Shown: one piece after another, positions 43,642 through 51,208 of the stretch
Numbering within the stretch: position 1 is the stretch's first letter
Layout: every line of letters starts with the position of its first letter
Origin: Rhodopirellula sp.
Lineage (GTDB): Bacteria > Planctomycetota > Planctomycetia > Pirellulales > Thermoguttaceae
Direction: 5' to 3'
NCBI GenBank assembly: GCA_012728855.1
Contig: JAAYEH010000499.1
Location: forward strand, 1-60,682
Length of the DNA stretch: 60,682 nucleotides
Position numbers and translations under genes: made by a program
Notes under the pieces: model-generated
What the model was told of the DNA's origin: nothing
Seen by the model: only the letters and a program-made list of their open reading frames with translations
The model's database searches: none

Positions 43642-43884
43642 ATGAACCGCTTCGACCAAAGTGAGTGGACGCAGACGCTTATTGTCCGGGTCAACGACCT
43701 GGAGATGCTGTTTATGGATCTGCAGCGAACGGTCGAGTCTCTCGACGAAGTCGTGCGCCAGCAGCAGCGGAAGCTCGACACTTTGGAGCACGCCCTCGTT
43801 CGGCTCACTCATCATTGGGAATGTGCCGCCGAAGTTGGTCACGGGCAGGGCAATCTGGAGGACGAGAAGCCTCCTCACTACTGA
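43642..43884 (+). CDS. slyX: SlyX-family protein
   Basis: The 80-residue protein is a coiled coil: RVNDLEMLFMDLQRTVESLDEVVRQQQRKLDTLEHAL, with the family ending PPHY. SlyX proteins are small coiled-coil proteins of unknown molecular function, named for proximity to SlyD in E. coli. It ends 2 bases from the end of the convergent response-regulator gene. Confidence 0.8.
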   Translation: MNRFDQSEWTQTLIVRVNDLEMLFMDLQRTVESLDEVVRQQQRKLDTLEHALVRLTHHWECAAEVGHGQGNLEDEKPPHY

Positions 43885-43886
43885 GT

Positions 43887-44327
43887 TTAGTCTCGCGTGC
43901 CGACCAATTGCTGCTGGCGAACGTGCCGGCCGACGACTTGCGGCATCCAGAGGGCCTTGTCCACCAGTTCCACGAGCACGGTGGGATCGAACGGTTTGCG
44001 CAGGTAGTAGGTGCCGCCCACCGCGTGGCTGCGACGGATGATGTCGGGGATCTGGGCTCCGGAGAGGAACATCACCGGCACGTCCCGCAGAGCAGGATCT
44101 TCCTTAATCCGCTCGCATAATTCCAAACCACTGCGGCCCGCCAGATTGATGTCGGAGATAATCAAGTCCGGTACGTTGTCGCGGGTGAAATCGATAGCCG
44201 ATTCACTCGTGGAGCAGCAGTGGCAGGCAAGGCCGGCGCCGGACAGCACGGTGGCTACCATGCCCAGCACCTCGGGCTCGTCGTCGATCACGAGGACTAA
44301 CGGCTGCTGTTGTTGAGTGACGTTCAT
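43887..44327 (-). CDS. Single-domain response regulator (CheY-like receiver)
   Basis: The 146-residue protein is a receiver domain only: Asp15-Asp16 in LVIDDEPEV, phosphoacceptor Asp59 in LIISDINLAG, switch Ser89 in FLSGA and Lys111 in YLRKPFDP. No output domain follows; the last 25 residues are a short tail. It probably passes phosphate or binds a partner. No histidine kinase is in the window. The ATG at 44327 has AAAGG 7 bases upstream. The 265-base gap to the divergent purH holds no other gene. Confidence 0.9.
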   Translation of the reverse strand: MNVTQQQQPLVLVIDDEPEVLGMVATVLSGAGLACHCCSTSESAIDFTRDNVPDLIISDINLAGRSGLELCERIKEDPALRDVPVMFLSGAQIPDIIRRSHAVGGTYYLRKPFDPTVLVELVDKALWMPQVVGRHVRQQQLVGTRD

Positions 44328-44592
44328 CGATTACCTTTCCGTTGAGAGATTCGGCATACTTTTCTGCCCCCTGGCAGATTGACATCTGTGGATGTTTTCG
44401 ACGGAAGGGCCGAATAGGTTGAACGTATCTTACCGAGATCGCCCAGCCCGTAAATTCGCGACAACCCGATCCAGGGCGAGCCCGAGGTTCTTGACCGACG
44501 CGGCGTGAAGCTTACAACAGAGGTAAGCAAACTGTCGCGACTTGATGGGTGGCTGCCACCCGCCCCCTATACCCCCTACGAGCAGGTGTACT

Positions 44593-46161
44593 ATGGAATC
44601 TCCTCCGATCCGACGTGCGATGATCAGTGTCAGCGAAAAGCTCGGGCTGGCCGGCTTCGCCAAGGGACTGGTATCGGCCGGGGTCGAGGTCTTCAGCACC
44701 GGCGGGACGCGACGGCACCTCGAAGCCGAGGGGATTCCGGTTCGCGATGTTTCCGAGTATACAGGCTTTCCGGAAATGATGGATGGCCGGCTGAAGACGC
44801 TCCACCCGAAGGTACACGGCGGTATCCTCTGCCGCCACGACAACGAGGAGGACATGAAGTCGCTGGCGGAGCACGGCATCGTCACATTCGAACTGGTGGT
44901 GGTCAACCTCTACCCCTTTGAAACCACGGTTGCCCGGGAAGGCGTGACCGAGGAAGAGGCGATCGAGCAGATCGACATCGGCGGTCCGACCTTAGTGCGA
45001 GCCGCGGCGAAGAACTTCAAGTTCACCACAATCGCGACCAGCCCGGGGCAGTACTCCCCCATTCTGGAACAAGTTGCCGGCGGCGGATCGACGACGTTCG
45101 AACTGCGACGGCAGCTCGCCGCCGACGCTTTTGCCCACACGGCCCGGTACGACCAGGCGATCGCGGCCTATTTCGCCGGTTTGACCTTGGAGGATGAGTT
45201 TCCCGGATCGATCTCGTTCACACTGGAACGACGTGCAGTGTTGCGTTACGGGGAAAACCCGCACCAGAAAGCGGCCCTTTTTGGAAAGAAGTTTGCGCCG
45301 GCGGCTAATCTCGTGTCCGCCATGCAACTGCACGGCAAGGAACTGTCCTACAACAATCTTCTCGATCTCGACAGCGCACTGGCAATGGTGCGGGGATTTG
45401 CCGCGCCGGCGGCGTCGGTCGTCAAACATAACAATCCTTGCGGCGCCGCGGTCGCCGACGATTTGGCCGACGCTCTGAAGAAAGCAATGGCGGGCGATCC
45501 GCTCAGCGCGTTCGGGTCGGTGCTCGGTCTGAACCGGTCCGTCGACGCCGCAACTGCCGAGTTCCTGACCGAACCAGGGCTGTTTGTCGAAGCGATTGTC
45601 GCCCCCGATTTCGACGATAAGGCGGTCGAGATCCTCACCACGCGTCCGAAGTGGAAGGCGAACGTTCGGTTGATGAAGGTTGGAAATCTGGTCCAGCCGC
45701 CGGAGCGTTGGCAGTTCCGTTGTATCGAGGGCGGTATGCTCATGCAAGAAGCAGACGTTCAGCCGGACCGCGAGGAGTCGTGGCGGGTGGTCACCGAAAC
45801 AAGTCCCCCGGAAGCGATGATGGACGATCTCCGCTTCGCCTGGACCATCGTGCGGCACGTGAAGTCAAACGCGATTGCCCTCTGCAAGAACGGAATGCTC
45901 CTCGGCGCCGGGGCGGGACAAATGAGTCGGGTTGATTCCGTCGAGATCGCCATCAAAAAAGCGGGCGACCGCGTCGAGGGCGCCGTGCTCGCCTCCGACG
46001 CCTTCTTCCCGTTCCCCGATTCGATTGAGTTGGCGGCCGCCGCCGGCGTGAAGGCCGTCATCCAGCCGGGCGGTTCCAAGAAGGACGACGAGGTGATCGC
46101 CGCCTGCAACCGGCTCGAGATACCGATGGTGTTTACGGGAACCAGGCATTTCCGGCACTAA
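44593..46161 (+). CDS. purH: Bifunctional AICAR formyltransferase/IMP cyclohydrolase
   Basis: The 522-residue protein has the MGS-like IMP cyclohydrolase domain (about 1-200: MISVSEKLGLAGFAKGL, FSTGGTRRHLE, TGFPEMMDGRLKTLHPKVHGG) and the formyltransferase domain (about 200-522: RYGENPHQKAALFG, VVKHNNPCGAA, SNAIALCKNGMLLGAGAGQMSRVDS). It carries out the last two steps of IMP synthesis, from AICAR via FAICAR. Length is standard. The ATG at 44593 matches the family start; the Shine-Dalgarno sequence is weak. A REP-pair hairpin separates it from trpC. Confidence 0.96.
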   Translation: MESPPIRRAMISVSEKLGLAGFAKGLVSAGVEVFSTGGTRRHLEAEGIPVRDVSEYTGFPEMMDGRLKTLHPKVHGGILCRHDNEEDMKSLAEHGIVTFELVVVNLYPFETTVAREGVTEEEAIEQIDIGGPTLVRAAAKNFKFTTIATSPGQYSPILEQVAGGGSTTFELRRQLAADAFAHTARYDQAIAAYFAGLTLEDEFPGSISFTLERRAVLRYGENPHQKAALFGKKFAPAANLVSAMQLHGKELSYNNLLDLDSALAMVRGFAAPAASVVKHNNPCGAAVADDLADALKKAMAGDPLSAFGSVLGLNRSVDAATAEFLTEPGLFVEAIVAPDFDDKAVEILTTRPKWKANVRLMKVGNLVQPPERWQFRCIEGGMLMQEADVQPDREESWRVVTETSPPEAMMDDLRFAWTIVRHVKSNAIALCKNGMLLGAGAGQMSRVDSVEIAIKKAGDRVEGAVLASDAFFPFPDSIELAAAAGVKAVIQPGGSKKDDEVIAACNRLEIPMVFTGTRHFRH

Positions 46162-46195
46162 AGCGAGCGGCAGAAGAAGATCAACCCGCTCGGAT

Positions 46196-46255
46196 GTAGC
46201 CCGACTCTCCGAGTCGGGTCTTGGAAGCCAGCCCCGACTCGGAGAGTCAGGCTAC
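46196..46255. repeat. BIME: two GTAG-type REP hairpins in inverted order
   Basis: GTAGCCCGACTCTCCGAGTC at the left and the mirrored GACTCGGAGAGTC...GGCTAC at the right form a head-to-head pair. Each unit starts with GTAG followed by a small palindrome, the hallmark of REP sequences. It lies between purH and trpC. Confidence 0.75.
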
Positions 46256-46310
46256 GAATTTCTGCCGGTCGCCTAGAGATCGGCAACGGACCTTCAGGTC
46301 AGGTGGCAGC

Positions 46311-47093
46311 TTGAGTACGATTCTGGACAAGATCGTTGCGACAAAACGCGCAGAGGTGCTACGGGCCAAACAGGCCCATGCCGAATCGCGGCTGCGCAAG
46401 CAGCTTGCGTCGGCCCCGCCTCTTCGCGACTTCTTGGCGCCGCTTGCGATCCCCGGCAGCGTGCGGCTGATCGCCGAGGTGAAAAAGGCCAGCCCGTCGA
46501 AAGGCGTTATCCGAGAGGACTTCGATCCGGTGGCCATCGCGCGAACCTACCAGGAGCATGGCGCCGCTTGCATCAGCGTATTGACGGATGAGTCGTACTT
46601 CCAGGGAAGTTTGGAGTTTTTGCGGCGGATTCGACAGGCAGTCGACCTGCCGCTGCTGCGAAAAGATTTTGTGATCGACACGTACCAGGTGGTTGAGGCT
46701 CGCCTTGCCGGGGCGGATGCCGTGCTGCTGATCGCCGAATGTCTCGACGACGCCCTACTCCGTTGTCTGCACGCCGCGATCCTCGAGTTGGGCATGACGC
46801 CGCTGGTGGAGTTCTACGAACCGGACAACCGCATCCGGGTCGTGCAATGCGGCGCCAAGTTGATCGGCATCAACAACCGCGATCTTCGCACCTTCGAGGT
46901 GGATCTGGAACATACGCTGCGGCTCCGCCGTCAATTGCCCGCCGACTGTATCGTTGTCGGCGAGAGCGGTATCCGCACGCGCGACGATGTGCTACGCTTG
47001 GAAGCCGGAGGCGTCCAGGCAATGCTCGTCGGAGAGGCGTTGGTGAGAAAAGCGGACATCGGCGCCGCCGTCGATGCGTTGTTAGGACGGTGA
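46311..47093 (+). CDS. trpC: Indole-3-glycerol phosphate synthase
   Basis: The 260-residue protein has LIAEVKKASPSKGVI, VLTDESYFQGS, LLRKDFVIDTYQV, LIGINNRDLRTFEVD and VVGESGIRTRDDV, with the catalytic Lys and Glu residues of TrpC. It closes the indole ring in tryptophan synthesis. The start is TTG at 46311 with AGGTGG upstream (STILDKIVATKRAEV), giving the standard length; a longer frame begins inside the repeat. No other trp genes are near, so the pathway is dispersed. Confidence 0.94.
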   Translation: MSTILDKIVATKRAEVLRAKQAHAESRLRKQLASAPPLRDFLAPLAIPGSVRLIAEVKKASPSKGVIREDFDPVAIARTYQEHGAACISVLTDESYFQGSLEFLRRIRQAVDLPLLRKDFVIDTYQVVEARLAGADAVLLIAECLDDALLRCLHAAILELGMTPLVEFYEPDNRIRVVQCGAKLIGINNRDLRTFEVDLEHTLRLRRQLPADCIVVGESGIRTRDDVLRLEAGGVQAMLVGEALVRKADIGAAVDALLGR

Positions 47094-47120
47094 TAAGTAG
47101 CGAAACGGGGGAACCGAACC

Positions 47121-47951
47121 ATGAAACGGACACGCCGCGAGTTCTTGCAGACGGGCGCGGCCGCGCTGGGCGGATCGTGCTTGGGAGTGAAAGCGGCCGC
47201 GCGGGCCGGCGATCCGGGATCCGAAATGCGTTGTCTGGACTACGGCCGGTCGTTCATTTGTGGGACGGCGGCGTTCAACAACGTGCGATTCTGGGTCGAA
47301 AGCCGCACCACGATCCACGACCCTGAGGCCGGCGAATCGGTTGTGTATTACCAATGCGCCTCCTGCAAGAGCGAGAACACGTTCGGCGAGAAAGACCTCT
47401 TCCATGCCGACAACTACGACTTTCTGCCCATTCTCGGGCAAGGAAACTGGCTGGTCTTTCGGCGGCCGGCGAGGATCAGCCCCAACTATCGCACCGTGCG
47501 GCCGGTTGACGAGATGTGGGGAGAGCCGAGGCTGATCCTGCACGAGGCGGCGGAGGCGACGCTGCTCGACACGTTTGAAAAGATCCGCGATGCGACGGCC
47601 GCCGGGCTGCCCATCGTCACTCAAACGGAGTTGCGCAACGAGGAAACCGGCCTCCGCGCAGTGATCGAGTGCCCGACGAAGACCATGAACGTCAGCTTGG
47701 AAAAGGGGATGTACCAGGTCGACACCGGACCGATCGCGCTGCCCGACTTGTCTCGGCGCTTCGACCCGCCCATTCAGTGCCTGAGCCTGGCTTTCGTCGC
47801 TTTCAACGCGCCGCACTTCGCCGACTTCGTCGTCGAACAGCCGACCGCGGTGGTCGAGGAGGGCGAAGAGAAGTACGAGATCTACCACTTTTCGTCGCCG
47901 TTCAGCCTGCCGGCGAAGAACACCTTGATCGCTCTGGGGCGGCTGGAGTGA
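47121..47951 (+). CDS. Tat-exported protein of unknown function
   Basis: The 276-residue protein begins KRTRREFLQTGAAALGG, a twin-arginine signal (about 1-31). The mature part has no motif I can name; it contains FICGTAAFNNVRFWVESRT, YYQCASCKSENTFGEKDLF with two close cysteines (CASC), and WLVFRRPARISPNYRTV. It lies 27 bases after trpC and could share its transcript, and tail to tail with rhaT. The Tat signal suggests a folded or cofactor-containing periplasmic protein. Confidence 0.75.
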   Translation: MKRTRREFLQTGAAALGGSCLGVKAAARAGDPGSEMRCLDYGRSFICGTAAFNNVRFWVESRTTIHDPEAGESVVYYQCASCKSENTFGEKDLFHADNYDFLPILGQGNWLVFRRPARISPNYRTVRPVDEMWGEPRLILHEAAEATLLDTFEKIRDATAAGLPIVTQTELRNEETGLRAVIECPTKTMNVSLEKGMYQVDTGPIALPDLSRRFDPPIQCLSLAFVAFNAPHFADFVVEQPTAVVEEGEEKYEIYHFSSPFSLPAKNTLIALGRLE

Positions 47952-47964
47952 TCGCCCGACCGCT

Positions 47965-49011
47965 TCAGCCCGCGGCCAGGTAGTTGCCAAACCCAATCAC
48001 CATCGTCGAGGCAATCAGGGTAAGGATGCCGAGCCACACCAGCCGTTTCGTCCGCGCGCTCGTGCCTCTCCACTCCCGGAAGTACAAGCCCCAGAGGTTG
48101 CTGAAGACGATGATGAACGCCATGTGGATCGACCAACTCGAGAAATCGTATTTCTCGCCGAGCTTGGTCGTGCCCATTCCGTAGAAGAAGAACTGACCGT
48201 ACCAGATCACGCCTCCCAACGCCGAAAGAATGTAGTTGCGAAGCTGTTCGGCCGTGGGCCCTTTGACATAGTCGCCGAAAGAGCGGTTGCGGACATTGAG
48301 GATCAAGCACCAGATCGCGTTGCTGACCAGTCCGCCCAGGAGGATGACGACCAGCACGGCGTTGTTCGAATAGAGGGGACGGGTGCCCTGTTCGATCGAC
48401 AACTCGGCAATCGGCTTGCCGGCGGCCAGTCCGAAGGCGAAGCAGGCGCTGAGAATTCCCGCCATCGTCGCCACCGCGAAGCCCTTGCCGAGGGCAAACT
48501 CCGCGACCGAGGCCCGCTTCTGTTCGTCGCTGAGTTCCGCCTCCTTGCTCATGCCGGCCCAGCCACACAGCCCGATCCCCGCCAGACAGGCCACCACGCC
48601 GCCGAGGATCGTCACGCCGGATGCGGTGCTAAGAATGGCGGAGAGTTTGCCCTGGAAGATCGGTGGAATGAGTGTGCCAAAGGTCATGCAGAATCCCAGG
48701 GCCACCGCATAGCCCAGCGCCATGCCGAGGTACCGCACGGAAAGGCCGAAGGTGAGATTTCCCAGGCCCCACAGTATACCGAAGACGATGCACCAGAAGG
48801 CGGCTCGCGGCGGCATGGTCGCGAGCACTGCGGAGAGTCGGGGCGTAGTCATCGCGGCCACGGCCCAGGGAGCGGCGAGCCAGGCGGCCAGCCCCATCAC
48901 CAGCCAGAAACTCTCCCATGCCCATCGCCGCACCTGCTTCAGCGGCGCGTAGAAACTTCCGGCGGCAAAACCTCCGATCGCATGGAGCAGGACGCCAAAA
49001 AACGGTGCCAT
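47965..49011 (-). CDS. rhaT: L-rhamnose/H+ symporter RhaT-like
   Basis: The 348-residue protein has about ten membrane segments and RhaT signatures: GGFAAGSFYAPLKQVRRWAWESFWL, FGILWGLGNLTFGLSVRYLGMALG, FGTLIPPI and YGQFFFYGMGTTKLGEKYDFSSW. The ATG at 49011 has GGAAG 7 bases upstream; a longer frame runs into repeats. In planctomycetes RhaT-like proteins may carry other deoxysugars. No rhamnose catabolic genes are adjacent, though a DUF5060 glycosidase-like gene lies 2.2 kb away. Confidence 0.9.
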   Translation of the reverse strand: MAPFFGVLLHAIGGFAAGSFYAPLKQVRRWAWESFWLVMGLAAWLAAPWAVAAMTTPRLSAVLATMPPRAAFWCIVFGILWGLGNLTFGLSVRYLGMALGYAVALGFCMTFGTLIPPIFQGKLSAILSTASGVTILGGVVACLAGIGLCGWAGMSKEAELSDEQKRASVAEFALGKGFAVATMAGILSACFAFGLAAGKPIAELSIEQGTRPLYSNNAVLVVILLGGLVSNAIWCLILNVRNRSFGDYVKGPTAEQLRNYILSALGGVIWYGQFFFYGMGTTKLGEKYDFSSWSIHMAFIIVFSNLWGLYFREWRGTSARTKRLVWLGILTLIASTMVIGFGNYLAAG

Positions 49012-49051
49012 GGAGTCTTCCTTGGATTTGCGGTCTCGGTTTGGATCGCCA

Positions 49052-49100
49052 GCGAGGTGGAACCTCGCCGACAGTGCGTTCCCAGGCGGAGCATGGGAAC
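49052..49100. repeat. Two small hairpins upstream of rhaT
   Basis: GCGAGG-TGGAA-CCTCGC (49052-49068) and GTTCCCA-GGCGGAGCA-TGGGAAC (49078-49100) stand side by side in the rhaT leader on the minus strand. The second is a motif often seen between genes of planctomycetes; that statement is from general familiarity. They may affect rhaT mRNA. Confidence 0.5.
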
Positions 49101-49209
49101 AACAGCGGAGGACGCGGACGATTCTAACGTCCCGCAGAACTACTGTCATCGAAGGCCCGCTCCATGCGAGGCGGCTGCCGGCAAAGTACCAACAACAGGG
49201 AGGTACCCC

Positions 49210-49239
49210 TTGCCCTATCACACACGCTTCTGGTACAAT
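49210..49239 (+). promoter_or_regulatory. Promoter of the Xre-type gene with a possible operator
   Basis: TTGCCC (49210-49215) and TACAAT (49234-49239) are 18 bases apart, and TGG before TACAAT makes an extended -10. Downstream are two AGTG...CACT palindromes, 49248-49256 and 49263-49276, which the encoded Xre protein might bind. Confidence 0.45.
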
Positions 49240-49320
49240 ATCCCCACAGTGGCACTACCGAAAGTGGAATGACACTCAGCAGCCTGTTATGTCCAATCTG
49301 GCATTAGCGGGAGGTGGGCG

Positions 49321-49602
49321 ATGGGTGCGACTCGACAGCCACAGGACGGCAAAGCCGGCAAGCAGATCCACGACGCGGTGATGGAAGCAGTGAAGGAAGA
49401 GATCGGACGTCAGGGATTGACCTACTATCGTATTGCCAAAGAGGCTGGAATCTCGCCGGCTGCGCTGAGCCGGTTACGGCAGCCGGGCGGAACGCTCAAG
49501 ACGGAGAGCTTCTTGACGTTGCTCCATTATTTGGGCATTGAACTGACCGACAGCAATGGAAAAGCGATTGGGCTGCTCGACGTTTCCCAGGTGCGTTCGT
49601 AG
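49321..49602 (+). CDS. Small Xre-family helix-turn-helix regulator
   Basis: The 93-residue protein has a helix-turn-helix LTYYRIAKEAGISPAALSRLRQ and the continuation FLTLLHYLGIELTDSNGK, typical of stand-alone Xre regulators. The ATG at 49321 has GGGAGGTGG upstream. No partner toxin gene is adjacent; the next 240 bases contain no gene I recognise. Self-regulation through the upstream palindromes is inference. Confidence 0.82.
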   Translation: MGATRQPQDGKAGKQIHDAVMEAVKEEIGRQGLTYYRIAKEAGISPAALSRLRQPGGTLKTESFLTLLHYLGIELTDSNGKAIGLLDVSQVRS

Positions 49603-49843
49603 CAGACGACGCTGGAACACGTCTTTTCTCACTCGACGATTTCGATGAGAGGCTCCCACAGCCTCTGCCCGCCCGTCTCGGCATGGCCCGTGGCGTTGCG
49701 CTGAAAACCGAATTGCCTTCGGATGACCGATGCCACCCCCAATGTGCCTACCGCGCAGACGCGCAGACGCTTTACAGACCGGGGCGATTGGGTTAAAAGC
49801 AGGTAGTGCGGTGATTTCATTCCGCAAGAGAAAGGCTGGCGAA

Positions 49844-51202
49844 GTGCGCGTCTATCTGGGTGTCGACGTCGGAGGGACGAAGATTCAGGCGTCCCTGATC
49901 GAGGAGTCCGGCGCAGTCCGTGGAAGGCAGAAGATTTCGACTCCCCGCAATGTCGATCCCGAGCAGGTGGTTGCCGAGATCGAGGTCGCGATGAAAACGG
50001 TCCTGAAGGACGCAGGACTCGAGTTCGGCGACCTGACGGCGATCGGCATTGCGATTCCGGGAGTCGTTGATCCCGCGGCCGGCCGTGTTGTCGTCACCCC
50101 CAACATGAACCTGGGCGGCTTGGCGATCGGTGCGATTCTCTCCGAACGATTCAAGACACCAGTCGCTTTGGGCAACGACTGTAATCTTGGAGCGTTGGGC
50201 GAGGCCTGGCTCGGGTCGGCGCGGAATGCCAAGAGCATGATGAGCATCCTCGTCGGTACCGGCATCGGCGGAGGTTTTGTCCGCAACGGGAAGTTGTGGC
50301 GGGGCGCGCGGGAAGCCGCCGGGGAAATCGGTCATATCATCATGCAGATGGGCGGCCCGCGATGCGGCTGCGGCAACAGTGGTTGTTTCGAAGCTCTTGC
50401 CAGCCGCACGGCGATTGAGCGGGACTTGCGGGCCGGCATCGCCGCCGGGCGAGAGACCGTGCTCACGGAGATTCTCAAAGGCGACCTTTCGGTGATCCGC
50501 TCCGGCGCACTGCGCGAAGCACTGGCTGCCGGCGACACACTGGTCACCGAGGTGATGCAGCGGGCGGCGGAGATCCTCGGCCATGCCTGTCTGACCGTGC
50601 GACACTTGATCGATCCCGAGGTGATCGTGCTCGGGGGTGGCGTGATCGGGGCGTGCAGCGGTCTTGTCATGCCCATCGTGGAGCGGATTATCGACAACGA
50701 CCAGCTTCCCGGAGCCAGGGACGGTGGTCACGTGTTGCTCTCCGCGCTGGGCGACGACGCGGTCGTACTCGGCGCCGTAGCCCTGGCCTGCACACAGGTA
50801 GGCCGCAATCCTTTCCAGAAGCAGTATGCCGTCCGGCCGGAATATCCGCAGGTGGTTTGGCGGCGATTCGGGGAAATCACGGTCGAAGAGAAAGGCTACG
50901 ATCGCGACGTCTATCTTCTCGTCGACGGGAGGGTGAAAAAGCGGAAAAGCTCGGTGGCCATGCTGCCCGACGGCGACTCGCATACGGTCGGGCCCGAAGA
51001 ACTGGAGAAGATCTGCAAGGGTGGCCCGGAAATCCTCTTCATCGGCACGGGCGAGTCGAACCAGTTGAGCCTCAACGACGATGGCCGGCAGTTTCTCCGC
51101 CAGCGCTTGATCGACTGCGAATCGCTCCCCACGCCGGCGGCGATCGATGCCTACAACAAGTCCACTCGCCGAAAAGCGGCACTCCTGCACGTGACCTGTT
51201 AG
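49844..51202 (+). CDS. ROK-family sugar kinase fused to an Mth938-like domain
   Basis: The 452-residue protein starts at GTG 49844 (AAAGG 8 bases upstream); GTG 49811 is an alternative. Residues 1-320 form a ROK glucokinase-like kinase: YLGVDVGGTKIQ, ALGNDCNLGALGEAW with catalytic Asp112, GTGIGGGFV, EIGH with His164, and the zinc motif CGCGNSGC (Cys174, Cys176, Cys181). Residues about 335-452 match the Mth938/AAMDC (DUF498) fold: FGEITVEEKGYDRDVYLLVDG, GPEILFIGTGE, LPTPAAIDAYNKSTRRKAALLHVTC. No stop or frameshift separates the parts. The Mth938 domain's role is unknown in bacteria, so the purpose of the fusion is open. Confidence 0.9.
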   Translation: MRVYLGVDVGGTKIQASLIEESGAVRGRQKISTPRNVDPEQVVAEIEVAMKTVLKDAGLEFGDLTAIGIAIPGVVDPAAGRVVVTPNMNLGGLAIGAILSERFKTPVALGNDCNLGALGEAWLGSARNAKSMMSILVGTGIGGGFVRNGKLWRGAREAAGEIGHIIMQMGGPRCGCGNSGCFEALASRTAIERDLRAGIAAGRETVLTEILKGDLSVIRSGALREALAAGDTLVTEVMQRAAEILGHACLTVRHLIDPEVIVLGGGVIGACSGLVMPIVERIIDNDQLPGARDGGHVLLSALGDDAVVLGAVALACTQVGRNPFQKQYAVRPEYPQVVWRRFGEITVEEKGYDRDVYLLVDGRVKKRKSSVAMLPDGDSHTVGPEELEKICKGGPEILFIGTGESNQLSLNDDGRQFLRQRLIDCESLPTPAAIDAYNKSTRRKAALLHVTC

Positions 51203-51208
51203 GCTTTC

